64,000 nucleotides of DNA. Source: Epiperipatus broadwayi (Eukaryota > Onychophora > Udeonychophora > Euonychophora > Peripatidae). The translations under genes and the position numbers were made by a program. Of this stretch, positions 51,166 through 64,000 are shown in pieces (the stretch's first letter is position 1; each line of letters begins with the position of its first letter). The DNA is taken from positions 1,459,825 to 1,523,824 of the forward strand of contig JAQFVV010000064.1 in NCBI GenBank assembly GCA_028023455.1, read 5' to 3'. Under the pieces are notes generated by a model. It saw only the letters and a program-made list of their open reading frames with translations. It was not told where the DNA came from and did not search any database.

Positions 51166-53267
51166 TATAATGGTTCGAAAGGAGGTGGAAGCTTACAGTC
51201 TTATCGCATCTGCGCTACAAGGGCGCCATCTAGGCATTTGAACCTAGAAAATTTATAGAGTAGGCAGATATGCACTGTTAAGATCCCACTTTATTTTATA
51301 TTTAGACCATTAGCCCAAGTCAGTAGCTCAGTGGAGACGCAGAGATAATAATATATAACTTGTTTAATCTGTATCTTAAATATAAAAAAAATAAAAGCCA
51401 CTGCCAGTAATTAACACACAAACAACATTTATTTACACGCATATATAATCATTTTAAAATTTGAGGAATAACATTTATTATTTAGATTTTAATATTCTTT
51501 TAATTTAAATTATTATTTTAAGATTTTAAATCATCCATACAGATGAATTTTATATTTATTTTAAGATTGTCAAGTATGAATAAACTACATAGATTTGCAT
51601 TTGAAAAGAAATTATTCTATCCTTTATTTAACCTTAGGCCAAAAGTTCGCAGTCAAACCAATGCCAATCTATCTGATATATCGATGTATTCAATGTAGCC
51701 TGAATACAACAGCACAAATTCCATACTGTCAGGAATGTGCATTTGAACAACATGGTTAGAAAACGTTGACTCTCATTGAGACAGGAATATTACATCTGTC
51801 TGACAGGAAGAGCAATAAAAAAAAACTCCATAGGAAGGGACTGTGTTTTCCATCTTACCATCCCATTCCGTAGGCAAAAAGGGGTGTGCGGTGTAATATG
51901 CGATCCTGCATGTGGCGAATCTCATACTACAGCTACTAATTACACCAATATATCCAATCCATTGACCCAATTTAACTACGAAACAAATAACCTAAGATTA
52001 ACCTCCCCTAATTAATTAATATAACTTTACAAATCTATATAGCCATTCACGCCCGACTTAAGTTTAATATATAATTTCGCACAGATGAATTTTATAAAGT
52101 TTGTTTTTTAATGTTGAGTATAGATTGACTATATAGATTACACGCTCAAAAACATTTCAAAATAAACATAAATGATCAAAATATAAAGTCATTGATGTAA
52201 TTGCAGAGGGAATTCACAAGAAACCCAATGGCATTCATCATAAGATGCCGCATTGACACCAATAACTAAAAAGACATCCGAATAAATACATTTTAGATAT
52301 TCAACGTAAGATATTATTCACCAAATGTCTATATATTTCAATCAAATATGAAAACAAAAACATAATTAAACATGAACGAATCTATGCAAGCATCAATACT
52401 CAACTTAAATTTAATTCATTTAAATAATTTATACAAATAAATATTAATAGAAATAAAAATAAAAAATGGAAATGATTTTTTTTAAAAACTTAAATGTATT
52501 AAATGTAAACATTAATTATCAATTTGAAATTTGAAAGTCAGATAAGAGTTCATTTTAAAATTTAGGTTCTGAATATTAAAAGCTTGAATGAAAGTTCTTA
52601 ATTATTTTTAAATTTTATAGTTCATGTCTTATAGAAGGAGATCACGGTTCCTGGTTCCAATTCCCATGACGTCTTTATTTGAAGTTCAGTCTGTTATTCT
52701 GGAGGAGGCCTAAGCTGGTTCAATCCTAGTATTACAGTCATTTTATTTGAAATAAGTGAGAGAGAGCGACAAGTGCACCTTATCGCTCTTCTCACAAAAA
52801 TCAAACTGAAACTGTCCTTAATTTCAATATTTTTTCTTTTATAGTACTCCTCCGGATTCATTGAACATCGTTTCCTGTTGCAATAATTTCCATTTTGGTC
52901 TGGGCCTTCATTGCTGATTCTATATTGGACATCTAATTTATTTTTTATTCTCTTATCTATATCTTTCAACTGACCTTTTTTTTATAAGATCCCCAAGGGC
53001 TAGTTTGCTTTTCAATTAATTTATAAAACAATCAATTCCACTTACAAAAAGATTTTATCTTTAGATCTCTCTTGTACTTTTTTCTAAACAAGTACGTTCA
53101 AATATATATTTTTTTAAAAAGAAAATAATTTTTAAAGTTTTGCATCTGTGCAAATATATATACATATACACGTTTAACAACTCTTTAATTTTTTTTAGCT
53201 TTTATTTATGAACTTAAGAAAAAATTTATTTAAATTTTAAATTAATGTAACGGCATATACCATTACA
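51166..53267 (-). repeat. LTR-like repeat, copy 1 (3' LTR in minus sense)
   Basis: Landmarks are tataatggttcg, gtaggcagatatgca, aggccaaaagttcgcagtca, the pair ggaatgtgcatttga and gtctgacaggaagagcaa, actcctccggattcattgaa, and a terminal imperfect palindrome tgtaacggcatatacc. The ORFs inside are not conserved between copies beyond the DNA identity and are not called. Confidence 0.6.
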
Positions 53268-53778
53268 TGTCAGTAAACTTCATCAAAAAACAAAAACATT
53301 AAAACAAAAAAAGAATTTACTTAGTGTTAGAAATTACGTTATACAATTATATACTAAACTTTTTTTTTTTTAAAAGACAAAACTTTTGTTAGTAATTACA
53401 CACAAATATAATGATAAAAAAAACTGTTGACTGTTGATTCCTTTCTACCAGCTAAATTTCTGCCTCCTCCCTTCCAGGTTTCTTTTCTCCTACTTTTAAC
53501 AATTACTGAGGCACATTAAAATGGTTAGATTTTAAATAAGACTTTTTTTTAAAAAAAAATTATGATTTATATTAATTCTTACGTTTTAATTATTACATTT
53601 TATTCCTCGTATTTATCTAAACATATATGCAATTTTCCATACTGGCAGTACTTTAAAACAAAATTCAACCTATAACTACGTTAATACAAAAATATATACA
53701 CTCATTTTTAAAGAAAAATGTTATTGGCATTATTTATTTTTAAAATTCTCAGGGTACTCGTGGTTTATTAAAGATCGG

Positions 53779-53796
53779 CTCATGTTGGGTGGCCAA
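53779..53796 (-). other. Possible tRNA-Lys-type primer binding site
   Basis: The minus strand reads ttggccacccaacatgag directly behind the LTR end. It resembles the TGGCGCCCAACGTGGGGC site of tRNA-Lys-primed retroelements if CG-to-CA decay and one indel are allowed. Confidence 0.35.
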
Positions 53797-53797
53797 T

Positions 53798-55890
53798 TAT
53801 AATGGTCCGAAAGGAAGTGGAAGCTTACAGTCTTACCGTATCTGCACTACAAGGGCGCCATCTAGGCATTTGAATGTAGAAAATTTATAGAGTAGGCAGA
53901 TACGTGCTGTTAAGATCCCACTTTATTTTATATTTAGACCATTAGCCCAAGTCACTAGCTTAGTGGAGACATGGAGATAATAATATATAACTTGTTTAAT
54001 TTGTATCTTAAATATAAAAATAATAAAAGCAACTGCCAGTAATTAACACACAAACAACATTTATTTACGTGCATATATAATCATTTTAAAATTTGAGGAA
54101 TAACATTTATTATTTAGATTTTAATATTCTTTTAATTTAAATTATTATTTTAAGATTTTAAATCATCAACAGATGAATTTTATATTTATTTTAAGATTGT
54201 CGAGTATGAATAAACTACATAGATATGCATTTGAAAAGAAATTATTCTATCCCTTATTTAATCTTAGGCCAAAAGTTCGCAGTCAAACCAATGCCAATCT
54301 ATCTGATATATCGATGTATTCAATATAGCATGAATACAACAGCACAAATTCCATACTTTCAGGAATGTGCATCTGAACAACATGGTTAGAAGACATTGAC
54401 TCTTGTCGAGACAGGAATATTACATCTGTCTGACAGGAAGAGCAATAAAAAAACTCCTTAGGAAGGGACTGTGTTTTCCGTCTTACCATCCCATTTCATA
54501 GGCAAAAAGGGGTGTGCAGCATAATATGCAATTGTGCACATGGCGAATCTCATACTACATCTACTAATTACACCAATATATCCAATACATTGACCCAATT
54601 TAACTACGAAACAAATAATTTAAGATTAACCCTCCCCTAATTAATTAATATAACTTTACAAATCTATATAGCCATTCATGCCCGACTTAAGTTTAACATT
54701 TATATAATTTCGCACAGATGAATTTTATAAAGTTTGTTTTTTAATGTTGAATATAGATCGACTACATAGATTACACGCTCAAAAACATTTCAAAATAATC
54801 ATAAATGATCAAAATATAAAGTCATTGATGTAATTGCAGAGGGAATTCATAAGAAACCCAATGGCATTCATCATAAGATACCTCATTGACACCAATAACT
54901 AAAAAGACATCCAAATAAATACATTTTAGATATTCAAAGTAAGATATTATTTACCAAATGTCTATATATTTCAATCAAATATGAAAACAAAAACATAATT
55001 AAATGTGAACGAATCTATGCAAGCATCAATACTCAACTTAAATTTAATGCATTTAAATAATTTATACAAATAAATATTAATAGAAATAAAAAAAAATAAA
55101 AATGGAAATGATTTTTTTTTAAACTTAAATGTATAAAATGTAAACATTAATTATCAATTTGAAAGTCAGATAAGAGTTCATTTTAAAATTTAGGTTCTGA
55201 ATATTAAAAGCTTGAATGAAAGTTCTTAATTATTTCTAAATTTTATAGTTCATGTCTTACAGAAGGAGAATCACGGTTTCTGGTGCCAATTCCCACAACG
55301 TCTATTTGAAGTCCAGTCTGTTATTCTGGCAGAGGCCTAAGCTGTTTCAGTCCTGGTATTACAGTCATTTTATTTGAAATAAGTGAGAGAGAGCGACAAG
55401 TGCGTCATCGCTTTTCTTACAAAAATCAAGCTGGAACTGTCCTTAATTTCAATATTTTTCCTTTTATAGTACTCCTCCGGATTCATTGAACATCGTTTCC
55501 TGTTGCAATATTTTCCATTTTGGTCCAGGCCTTCATTGCTGCTTCTATATTGGACATCTAATTTATTTTTTATTCTCTTATATATATATCTTTCAATTGA
55601 CCTTTTTTTTTATAAGAGCCCCAAGGGCTAGTTTGCTTTTCAATTAATTTATAAAACAATCATTTCCACTTACAAAAATATTTTATCTTTAGATCTTGTA
55701 CTTTTCTCTAAAAAAGTACGTTCAAATATATATATTTTTAAAAAGAAAATAATTTTTAAAGTTTAGCATCTGTGTGAATATATATATGTATACACGTTTA
55801 ACAACTCTTTAATTTTTTTAGCTTTTATTTATGAACTTAAGAAAAAATTTATTTAAATTTTTAATTAATGTAACGGCATATACCATTACA
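53798..55890 (-). repeat. LTR-like repeat, copy 2 (5' LTR in minus sense)
   Basis: It has the same landmarks in the same order as 51166-53267, with scattered substitutions and small indels. It ends in tgtaacggcatataccatta directly before (TA)n. Confidence 0.6.
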
Positions 55891-55899
55891 ATATATATA

Positions 55900-56200
55900 T
55901 ATATATATTAAAATTACCCCAAATCCAAAATTCAACCAGACCAGCAAAAAAAAAATATTAAAACACAACCAAAGGTTTCACTGCTACAAGCAGACTTCTC
56001 AAGTGTAAAGAACTACAAAAATTACACAATATATATAATATTAAACATTATCCACGAATCCATTCACTTCCCATCCACCCTCAATATTAAAAGAACTCTT
56101 AAATAAGTTCATTGCTTCTGAATAATAAATTTTCAATAATAAAGATTCTTTAATTTTTCTTTTGATTTTGATTTGCTTGTAATGTGTGTGTATATATATA
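55900..56200. other. AT-rich region, no recognised gene
   Basis: Nothing was recognised. There is a (TG)(TA) microsatellite at 56183-56208. Confidence 0.45.
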
Positions 56201-56207
56201 TATATAT

Positions 56208-56383
56208 ATCATAATAAAAATAAAATGTAATGGTAATAAACTATTATAAACAGTCTTTCAATCTGCAGAAGTACTTTTGGTTAATTTTAATGGCAATTGA
56301 GGCAGGTTTAAGAAATTAACAAAAAATTCTTCTGCAGATTGAAAGACTTTATTACCATTATATTTTAGTATTTTTATTATGAT
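56208..56383. mobile_element. Fold-back element with internal bulge
   Basis: The left arm 56208-56290 (atcataataaaaat, gtaatggtaataaa, gtctttcaatctgcagaag) pairs with the right arm 56325-56383. The left arm carries an extra ctattataaaca. It lies directly at a TA repeat. Confidence 0.7.
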
Positions 56384-56389
56384 TACAAT

Positions 56390-59300
56390 TTTGTTCTAAT
56401 TAATGGTCATTTTATTTATATTAAATATATATCATTAGATAGTAGTTCTACTATAAGTTAAAATGCATACCCTTATGTATAAATTATATTTAGTATGCAT
56501 AGATAAGAATAGATATCTATATAAATGGTTAAAAATATGAAACATTCGTTTAAGTGAAAAGTGTTTAATACTCTTACTTTGATTGGGAATTTATTTTTTA
56601 AAAAAATTGCTTAGCAAAACTATATTGTAAATGAATGTCACTTAATACATATAATTTTATTTCTTGTTATTCTTGCTTTAAAAATTCATTCATTATTTTT
56701 AAATCAGAACCACTCAGACAGAAAACTTGTTTATATTTTTTTTTAACAAAAATATTTTCACTTGTTTTCATTCAATAATAAAATATTTACACTTCTATAT
56801 TATATTTTTAATGCTTATTAATGTCCTTTTATATATATTATACTTACTGATTTCTTATGCATATATAATTATATACAAATACTAAATATGATATATACAT
56901 AAAAAATGTACATATTAACTTACTGCTGAAATATGTAGTGATATATATACACTATATGAGTAAAATTTCTTAGATAGGAAGAATGGGATAAATTGTTAAT
57001 TTCTTATTACTTAAATTGTAACAATGAAACCAATAGCAGCATTATTTAAAAAATTTCCTCCACTCTTCTCTAAGAAGCTAATTAAATATTTAAAAAAATA
57101 ATGTTTTCTATTACTTCCATAGACATTTTAAATAAATATACAAAATTTCAACAAGTTATATTGAACTTAGTCTGTTAAATATTGATTTTAAAATATTAAA
57201 AAAAGTATTAAATTGAAAGAAAAAAATCTTACTGTCCTCTTTTGAATGTTATTTAAAACAAATGAATGTTGTAAAAAGAATTTATAATTGAGATGCATGA
57301 AATTATTTAATATTTTAAATATTCTGCTGCCCTCTATTCCATATCTAACAAATTAGATGAGCTACTGAAATGATGAGTGTCTTATATGGATTATGCTTAT
57401 ATTAATTAGATATATATATCAGATTTTAAGCAATTCTATTGAATTTATATATATGAAACCTCTGTTGTAAAATTTTATTATAACTTGAAAAATCTCAAGG
57501 GTTAACAAACAAACAAACTTATTTTTCAAAATCAATAAAAGCATTTAAAAAGTACTTTGCAGATAACAATAATTATTTTTTAAGATTTAAAACAATTCAC
57601 AGTGATAAGAAATATTTTTAACGAAATAAGTTTTTAAGATACATAAAAAATATAAGATATAACAATAATTTATTAAATATACAATTGTAAATCATTAAAG
57701 TTTAAAAAAACATTTATTATATAAAAAGATAGGTAATCCTGTATATATTTCCACCATTAATTTTTATTTTTAATTATAATTTACCTAATATTATATTCTC
57801 ACCCCACCAAGAATTGTATAAAGAAGACAAAAAACATTAAAAAATAGACTAACCAAAACTAAACTTAATAATAATTCTGTCATCAAAAAATAATTTATTT
57901 CCATATGAAAAAAGAGATCTCTGATATAAATATTTTAATATTACAGAAATAACACTATATTATACTATTAGCAATTAATAGTATATCCCAAAACATAAAT
58001 AGGGAAAAAGAATTTGCTATTGAAATAAAATATTTCATGGTACTTGTTTTAATGCCCAATGTGAAAAATAAGGACAGAAAATTGTACAGAGATAGTTTGT
58101 AGAGCTAGAATAGAATAGTATGGGTGGCAGATGGTAAAGCTTATAGGAGCATAAAACAGAGAGTAAAAGTTAATGAGTTGAAGAGAGTTGTTTGTGAAAT
58201 AGATTTAGTGGACATTTCATTTTTAAAGGGAAATAAGTTGAATTCTTTAAATATATTTTTTGTGTATACAGATTTACATATTAAATACATTAATTCATAT
58301 AAATAATTCTTTAATAAGAGAAATTAAATAATATGTTTATTAGGTAATACATTTAATAAATATGTTTTACAAACGATGTGTTTAAAAAATAGTCAAATAA
58401 TGAGCTCAAATCTATTTATATGGTTTAATTAAACAAGTTATATTGAACTTAAAATTGGATGGAAGTTTTATTAATAACAGCATTGCTGTCTATTGACATT
58501 GTATGGATCAAAAAAAATTCCTAGGTTTTGATTATAAATAAAAGATTATGAGTTTAAACGTTTTTTATTGTATGCAACTAATTAATGTAAAATCTAATAA
58601 CACATTTGATTAGCCAGGATTCTAAAGAATCGAGTTTAAAAAAATTTCTATCTAATTCCTTTGTTAGCTACAGAAAGGAGTGTAAATAAACAAACAAGTT
58701 GCTAACAGAGTAATTTTTTTGATTGAATTGGAAACTAAAAGTGATGTTTTTCCTGATAAAGATTTTCAATTTAAAAATATCTACATAAACAACTAAAGAT
58801 TATACTCAATCTGTCTCCATGAATTTCAAAAAGTGATCCTGTAAAATTTTTCTGTTCACATCACTCCTTTTAAAAGAAATGCAATAAGAGAAAGCCTGAA
58901 TTTTAATTTTGGAATGAAACCTATCAAATTTCTGATTACCAATCTGTTAGATTTAAAATTGAATATCAAATATTACTCATCTTATTTATCAAGAAAAGGA
59001 AAATAAAGATGAATTTAAAGCAGATAAATATGCATATTTTAAGTGTAATTTAACAAAATTGCTCTTCCATGTTACAACATTGATATTATGTAATTAGTAA
59101 GTGATCATTAAATAAAGCAGTATTGTTATGTAAAGTAGAATGAAATATGCATAACTTAATTGAATAAAACTATTGAATTATTCCTCATTATTTCTATTAT
59201 TTAGGGTTTAATGGATTATTATGGGTTTAAGAAGATACTCAACCCAGCATTATTGATAGTTACTTGGTTATTAATTAGGCCTTATGCTGAAGAGATCAAT

Positions 59301-60460
59301 GCTCTGAGATAGACCGTGAACTTATGTTTGTATGTGTTTGTTAGAAATTAGAATATCCTACAGAAGAGCTAAGAAGTTAATAAAGTTACTATAGGTTATA
59401 TTAAAGTGTGTTATTATTGATAATGAATTATTTAGATTTATAGCCAATCATGTAATGAATCATATGAGTTCCAGATTTCTTTGTAATCTGATAGCATTCA
59501 ACCATATTAGTCTAAAATAGCTGCATCATCACACTTTATTTACTTAGAAAGGGACTTTTTTTAAACATTATCTAAGTGAATGATTAGCAATCTACACGTT
59601 GTAATACACACATATAGCACCATTTCACAAGTCAAATTGCCAGTAATGTAAGCTGCATTGTATTTACATTCAAAATTGTTTTTATATATTCTAATTGTCT
59701 ATATAGAAACGTGGAAATTAACATTTCAACTTAAGAAATGACACAAGAGATAATTTATAGCAATACTGCTAATGCTACTACTACTACTTCTACTACTACT
59801 ATTGCTGCTGCCCTTATTGTCATTATTTACCCAAAAAATGAGAAATTTAAAATAATCTAAGACTTTACAAAGAAATTTCAACATAAAGACCATTATACGT
59901 TTGCATTATTTAATTTCACAGTATGTTAAAAGTAAAATTACACGTGTATGCATGCACATTTGTGTGCCATGCATATATTTTATGTATAAGGATATAGATA
60001 CCATGTGAGTGTTTGTGTTTGCAAAGCAAAAGTGATATTTCACTTCCTCATATTTGAGATTTATTAAGTATGCATATGTATATACACATAGTTTTACCTA
60101 AGCTTATAATTTTAAAGTAATCATAATTTCACATAGAATAATCTGATTGTCAAATTCCCTAACAAATCTAATATTTGTTGCAAATGATAAATCCGTAGAT
60201 ATGTTATATTCCTAATGCAACTTTTTGCTCACCAGACATAATTTATAAGACTCTTGCACTTTAATTATTTCAATTTTTATTTTTTTGCGTTTTGGCAATT
60301 TCTGCATTTAGTGCTAGTTTCTGAGAAAATTTAATAACATTAATTAGCAATTCAAGATACAAAATATTAGTTATTATATATATCATTTAATTTGTTTTTA
60401 TTGTTATTATGGATATATATATAATGACACTCACACATATGTATATAATAAGAAATACTC
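56390..60460. other. Long AT-rich region, no recognised gene
   Basis: Only chance ORFs and a short (CTA)n tract at 59772-59803 were seen. Confidence 0.45.
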
Positions 60461-60465
60461 AAGCA

Positions 60466-60560
60466 ATGGTGGTCGAGAGGTCAGCACAGCTGCCTTACAA
60501 GCAGTTGTCCCGTGTTAGCGGGTTCGCTTCCCGGCCAATGCTATGACACATGAAAAAAAA
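60466..60560 (+). repeat. tRNA-derived SINE (copy 2)
   Basis: A box tggtcgagagg (60470-60480) and B box ggttcgcttcc (60521-60531) are both near consensus. The copy ends in catgaaaaaaaa. The anticodon arm does not fold as a tRNA. It is the same family as 37726 and 61211. Confidence 0.75.
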
Positions 60561-60569
60561 ATTGCAGTT

Positions 60570-61200
60570 ATCTGTACATTTCTCAGCACATCGTTCTCAT
60601 ACATGATGAAAACAATTATTCTCAGTTTTATAATATTTTATGGAACAGTAAATATCACATTGTCATAATATACCAACACGAAGGATTTAAATTTTTTATT
60701 TACACTCTCCCTTATTTCAAAATCCTTTAGGTTGCAACTATCGATTAGTGAATGAATATTATACACTATCTTCTGTCACTACAATTGCACTCATTATGTG
60801 AGATAAAGGTTTGAGATATGTGGATTTTTATAGCCTTGTTATAAGTCTGATATGTAATGTGTTAAGGTTAACATCTGCTATCACTGCTAGTATGGAAATT
60901 AGAATGTCATCTGGCTACAATATATAATAAACCTATCGATAAAATGAATGAAACAGTGCTTGTAGTACTTCCTTTTATCCCAGAGATAATGTATATAACC
61001 GTCAAAAATTTTCTTTCTAAATATTTAACTTGGTTGATATTTTTTAATTCACAAATCTGAAATTACTTTCAAATTAAATCTGTAATTATCTATGCTAGCT
61101 GGAATGTTGACAATTAATCCTAACATAGTACAAATAAATAATGTATATTATCTATTTCATCAATTGTTTTATTGTCGACAAGATTTTACATTGAAAATAA
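60570..61200. other. AT-rich region, no recognised gene
   Basis: Nothing was recognised. Confidence 0.45.
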
Positions 61201-61210
61201 ACTCAGATTT

Positions 61211-61318
61211 TTTTTTTTCATATGTCATATAATCGGCCGGGAGGCGAACCCACAACCGTCTGCAGCCAACTACTTGCTTGCAAGGCAGCTGCGATGACCT
61301 CTCTGCTAACAACGCTAG
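61211..61318 (-). repeat. tRNA-derived SINE (copy 3) with target duplication
   Basis: The minus strand reads gttagcagagaggtc (A box), gtgggttcgcctccc (B box) and then a poly-A end. It is bounded by an exact 10-bp duplication, actcagattt (61201-61210 and 61319-61328). The ORF at 61222 is formed across it by chance. Confidence 0.85.
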
Positions 61319-61329
61319 ACTCAGATTTA

Positions 61330-62160
61330 TCAATGAAAAAAAATATGAAGCACACTTTTTATATAAATAAACAAGAAGTTAAGAATAAAAACAGTCTCGT
61401 TCCTGTTACTGATAGAGTTGTCTACATGCTGTATCTAAAAATTATAAACATAATTTATTGTATCCTTCAGTGGTACCAATTCTGTTTAAACAGAATGTAT
61501 TGGCGAAGATGTGCTAATATATGAAAAATTACTCTTATTAACTATTTGTTAATCTTTGATATATCCCCCCCCCCCCATCCTGCAATTTATTAAAACTATA
61601 ATATGAAAAAGTATTGACAAGAAAAACTAATTCTAACTATAAAGGATGCATTTATGGTAGCAGACTATCTTTAAGTTATAAAATTTTATTTTGTTATTTT
61701 TACTTGTCAAAAATTAATATTTTCTTCTGTAATAAAAATTTAAAAATCAACCTTGTTACTATGCAATAAGTGTAAAATTTGAGAGCTGCATTATGAGTGT
61801 GTGTAAACAATGGCCAACACAGAAAAAGTATGTAAAAGTAAGGCAAAAAAAAGTTAAACAAAACAAAAGAAAGGGTGCCTATTCAAAGAAGTGACCACTT
61901 AGAATGGTATGTATGGTTGTATCTGTGGCATTTAATTTATTCACTTTTACTCTGTTATTTGGTGCCACAAAAAGTTAATCAGCCACGAGATGTTTAAAAC
62001 CTGAAATCACTACTTAAGTTAAAAACTGAAATAACCAAAGTAGTGATACCAGCCTGTGAGAACACCAATATATGAGTGACTTAATGATATAGAAGCCTTC
62101 AGAAGAAATGGTCGAATATTGTGAATGACATGTAGACTTGAGGACAGGGAGTGCATCCAG
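61330..62160. other. Non-coding region, poly-C tract
   Basis: A run of about 11 C lies near 61567. No gene was recognised. Confidence 0.45.
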
Positions 62161-62163
62161 TAT

Positions 62164-64000
62164 AGTGTTCCATGGTCCACAGTTCTCAAAAAGGACCCAT
62201 AAAGGATAAATTTTTACAAAATCAAATTTTTAAAAAGAAAAACAATATTTGATCATACTTCATACTCTATACTTTGTTTGTCTAGAAAATCTGTCTTTCA
62301 TGCTTGTTTGACATAACCTTTATTAATCTGAACACTCACTGAACTATTACTTATGTAATTTATTGAATTAATTTCATTACTTATTTGTTTAAGTTTGCAA
62401 GTTTAGTTTCATTTTATTTATGAATATATTTTATATTTCATTTCAGTTTATGAATGGTTATGGAATGTCATCTGAAAAATCTGGAGTTCAAAAATGCAAG
62501 GAAAAACAGAAATGTGATGAGATTAATAAAAAGGGGCAACAAACTGTTTTTCAATTTGGCATTAAATGTAAAACAAGTTAAACTAACTAAAATGAAACTT
62601 TAAGTTCAGGACAATGTGGGGAAAATGCAGAACTGAAACAAAGGTCAGAATCTCATTCAAGAAATATCAGATCAAGTAAATTCTCAATTTAAAGATTTAG
62701 AGAAACACTTGAATGTTAGTGATGGGTTTACTTCACTGCCTACAAAATCTGGTCATGGCAGACATAGTGAAGAGAAGAATATGTCAGCTATTGGAATGGA
62801 TATTGGACTTCTTATAACATAGGTGCCTTCTCAATCAGATATAGAAAACTATGTTATTAAATGTCATACTGGCTTTGGGAAAAGTATTCTAACATTTCAA
62901 AGTTTAAAGGGTGAAAAACATGATTGAGATTGGATTATCTGAAGTTAAACAAGCATTATTTTGCTGTCCTTGTCATTTTTTTTTTTTGGAACAAGATTTG
63001 TTGCAGCATTAGATCAGTATCTAAGACTATTCTTGAATTAAAAAAATAATGGTCAGCAGCTAAAATGTGAAAATTATATATTCACATCCCAGAACATGGA
63101 AAGCAATAGTCATATACAGTGCTATTTGGCTCAGTGACAATTAGAAAGACACCTGTCATCTGGGAAAGGCAATCTATTGGAGGCATCAATTGAAACAGAA
63201 CCTATCAAGTAGCATGACATTATGAAATGAATCCTTGATATTTGATGTTGTAATATTGCTTTGTAATATTGTATTGCTTGGCAGTTTCTAATGCAAGTTG
63301 TTATCTCATTGGGATCCAATTTTAAAAAAATGTTGCAAGTTAAAGAGTTACAAGACAAAGGAGAATGATTTCAAGTACATTATCTCAGTGCCAATTTTCA
63401 TAATGAGTTAATTGCTGGATGTTCCTCACTTGTAAAGCAACATTTGTTAGAGGACAGGAAAACTGCAAAGTACTTTACTGTTATTGTTGATTCTATGCCT
63501 GATTTATCTTATGTTGAACAAACCATATTTCTTATGTGTTATGTAATACCATATGAAAAACAGTATAAGATTGTAGAAAATTTTTTACAGTTTGTTCAAA
63601 CAAGGCATAAAAGTGGATATGACATAGTACGGATGATAGTTGAAATGTTGAAAGTACATGATATACCAATATCAGATTATCATGCACAAGGGTATGATAA
63701 TGCAGCAAACATTGCAGGAAAATATAAAGATGTACAAGCAAAAATACTTGGGGAATGTGAAACATCTCTATTTTCACCATGTGGTTGTCCTACATTTAAT
63801 TTGTGTGGAAATTATACTGCAGAATCATTTCTGAAGCCATAACATACCTTGTAACTGTACAGACTGTTTAGTTCTAGTCCATAGAGATGAGAAATCTTGC
63901 AGAAGTGTATTGGCTGTTTTCTTCACTGCATGTCTAACATACTATATTCAGACCATGTTGAAAGCACCTGCCAGACATCGAATTAGCATTAGAAAATCTC
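62164..64000 (+). pseudogene. ZMYM-type hAT transposase gene, decayed and cut by the window end
   Basis: A hAT-like end (agtgttccatggtccacag, about 62164) precedes an ATG at 62465 in frame with M-S-S-E-K-S-G-V-Q-K, a lysine-rich start seen in ZMYM1-like hAT proteins, followed by Q-Q-T-V-F-Q-F-G. Stops interrupt the zinc-finger-like part (62580-63430). The open part, 63444-63842, is the RNase H fold: I-V-D-S-M-P-D-L-S-Y-V-E-Q (first catalytic Asp, about 63485-63523), D-N-A-A-N-I-A-G-K-Y (about 63696), then C-G-C-P (63780-63791), where the family has C-x-x-H. Such proteins cut and paste DNA with 8-bp duplications. The Pro and the stops make it dead. The C-terminal dimerisation region lies beyond the window. 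Confidence 0.75.

Larger units (their letters stand above)
51166..55890 (-). mobile_element. Internally deleted LTR-retrotransposon-like element, two 2.1-kb direct repeats
   Basis: Copies 51166-53267 (2102 bp) and 53798-55890 (2093 bp) match closely over their length, separated by 530 bp. Read on the minus strand they begin TGTAATGG and end CCATTATA. The 5' copy is followed after two bases by a primer-binding-site-like string (53779-53796). The outer flanks are both (TA)n. No gag or pol is present. I infer an LTR element reduced to LTRs plus a short leader, or two LTRs brought together. A polypurine tract is not evident. Confidence 0.5.

Noticed and set aside
51773-52015. Overlapping ORFs of 65 and 79 codons
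   Set aside because: They lie inside the LTR-like repeat, are not kept open in the sister copy, and have no motifs.
60466-60545. tRNA gene call
   Set aside because: A and B boxes are good, but acceptor and anticodon stems do not pair, and three copies with poly-A show it is a SINE.

Overview
This is an AT-rich nuclear DNA window from an animal, most likely an invertebrate. The evidence is Penelope-like elements (PLEs), RTE-type and other non-LTR LINE remnants, a ZMYM-type hAT transposase, tRNA-derived SINEs, MITEs and long microsatellites. A cephalopod or similar mollusc would fit, but the sequence does not prove this. I see no intact host protein-coding gene: the longest ORFs are transposon pieces or chance frames. 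The window reads as a repeat-filled intergenic or intronic stretch.

Layout. 0-2 kb: RTE-type LINE remnants with opposed strands, then an LTR- or promoter-like block with a TATA box. 7.9-8.6 kb: small inverted-repeat elements and a diverged hammerhead-bearing repeat. 9.4-11.6 kb: a LINE zinc-knuckle tail and a PLE whose two halves point apart. 12.5-13 kb: a tandem repeat. 15.7-18 kb: a palindrome of two opposed PLE copies (RT plus GIY-YIG endonuclease). 22.5 kb: a near-perfect 92-bp snap-back. 24.2, 28.6 and 32.5-33.9 kb: copies of one repeat family. 25.3-27.9 kb: a solo LTR-like copy carrying about 185 ATT units. 28-29 kb: a PLE fold-back. 31.6-32.4 kb: another tandem-plus-inverted repeat. 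35.4-37.3 kb: a gag-like remnant. 41.2-42.7 and 44.9-47.3 kb: LINE remnants. 51.2-55.9 kb: two 2.1-kb direct repeats that look like LTRs. 60.4-61.3 kb: tRNA-type SINEs. 62.1-64 kb: a decayed hAT transposase gene cut by the window end.

The most interesting signal is a family of short non-coding repeats with a minimal type I hammerhead ribozyme motif (CTGATGA, short stem II, GAAAC, GTC, and a stem I pairing TCCTCA with TGGGGA). One locus (32495-33875) is a head-to-tail partial dimer with a 461-bp monomer, plus an inverted third copy. The whole is bounded by one exact 13-bp target-site duplication, so it entered as a single insertion of multimeric sequence. Two other copies (24174-24420, 28611-28850) have 12-14 bp duplications and the same 5'-inverted layout. 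A diverged subfamily (8128-8610) repeats the layout with compensatory changes in the ribozyme stem. This matches the known class of hammerhead 'retrozymes' and the hammerheads found in PLEs. A PLE carrying its own hammerhead-like motif lies close by (27980-29068), so a PLE enzyme could plausibly mobilise them. Ribozyme activity, circular RNA and PLE dependence are inferences.
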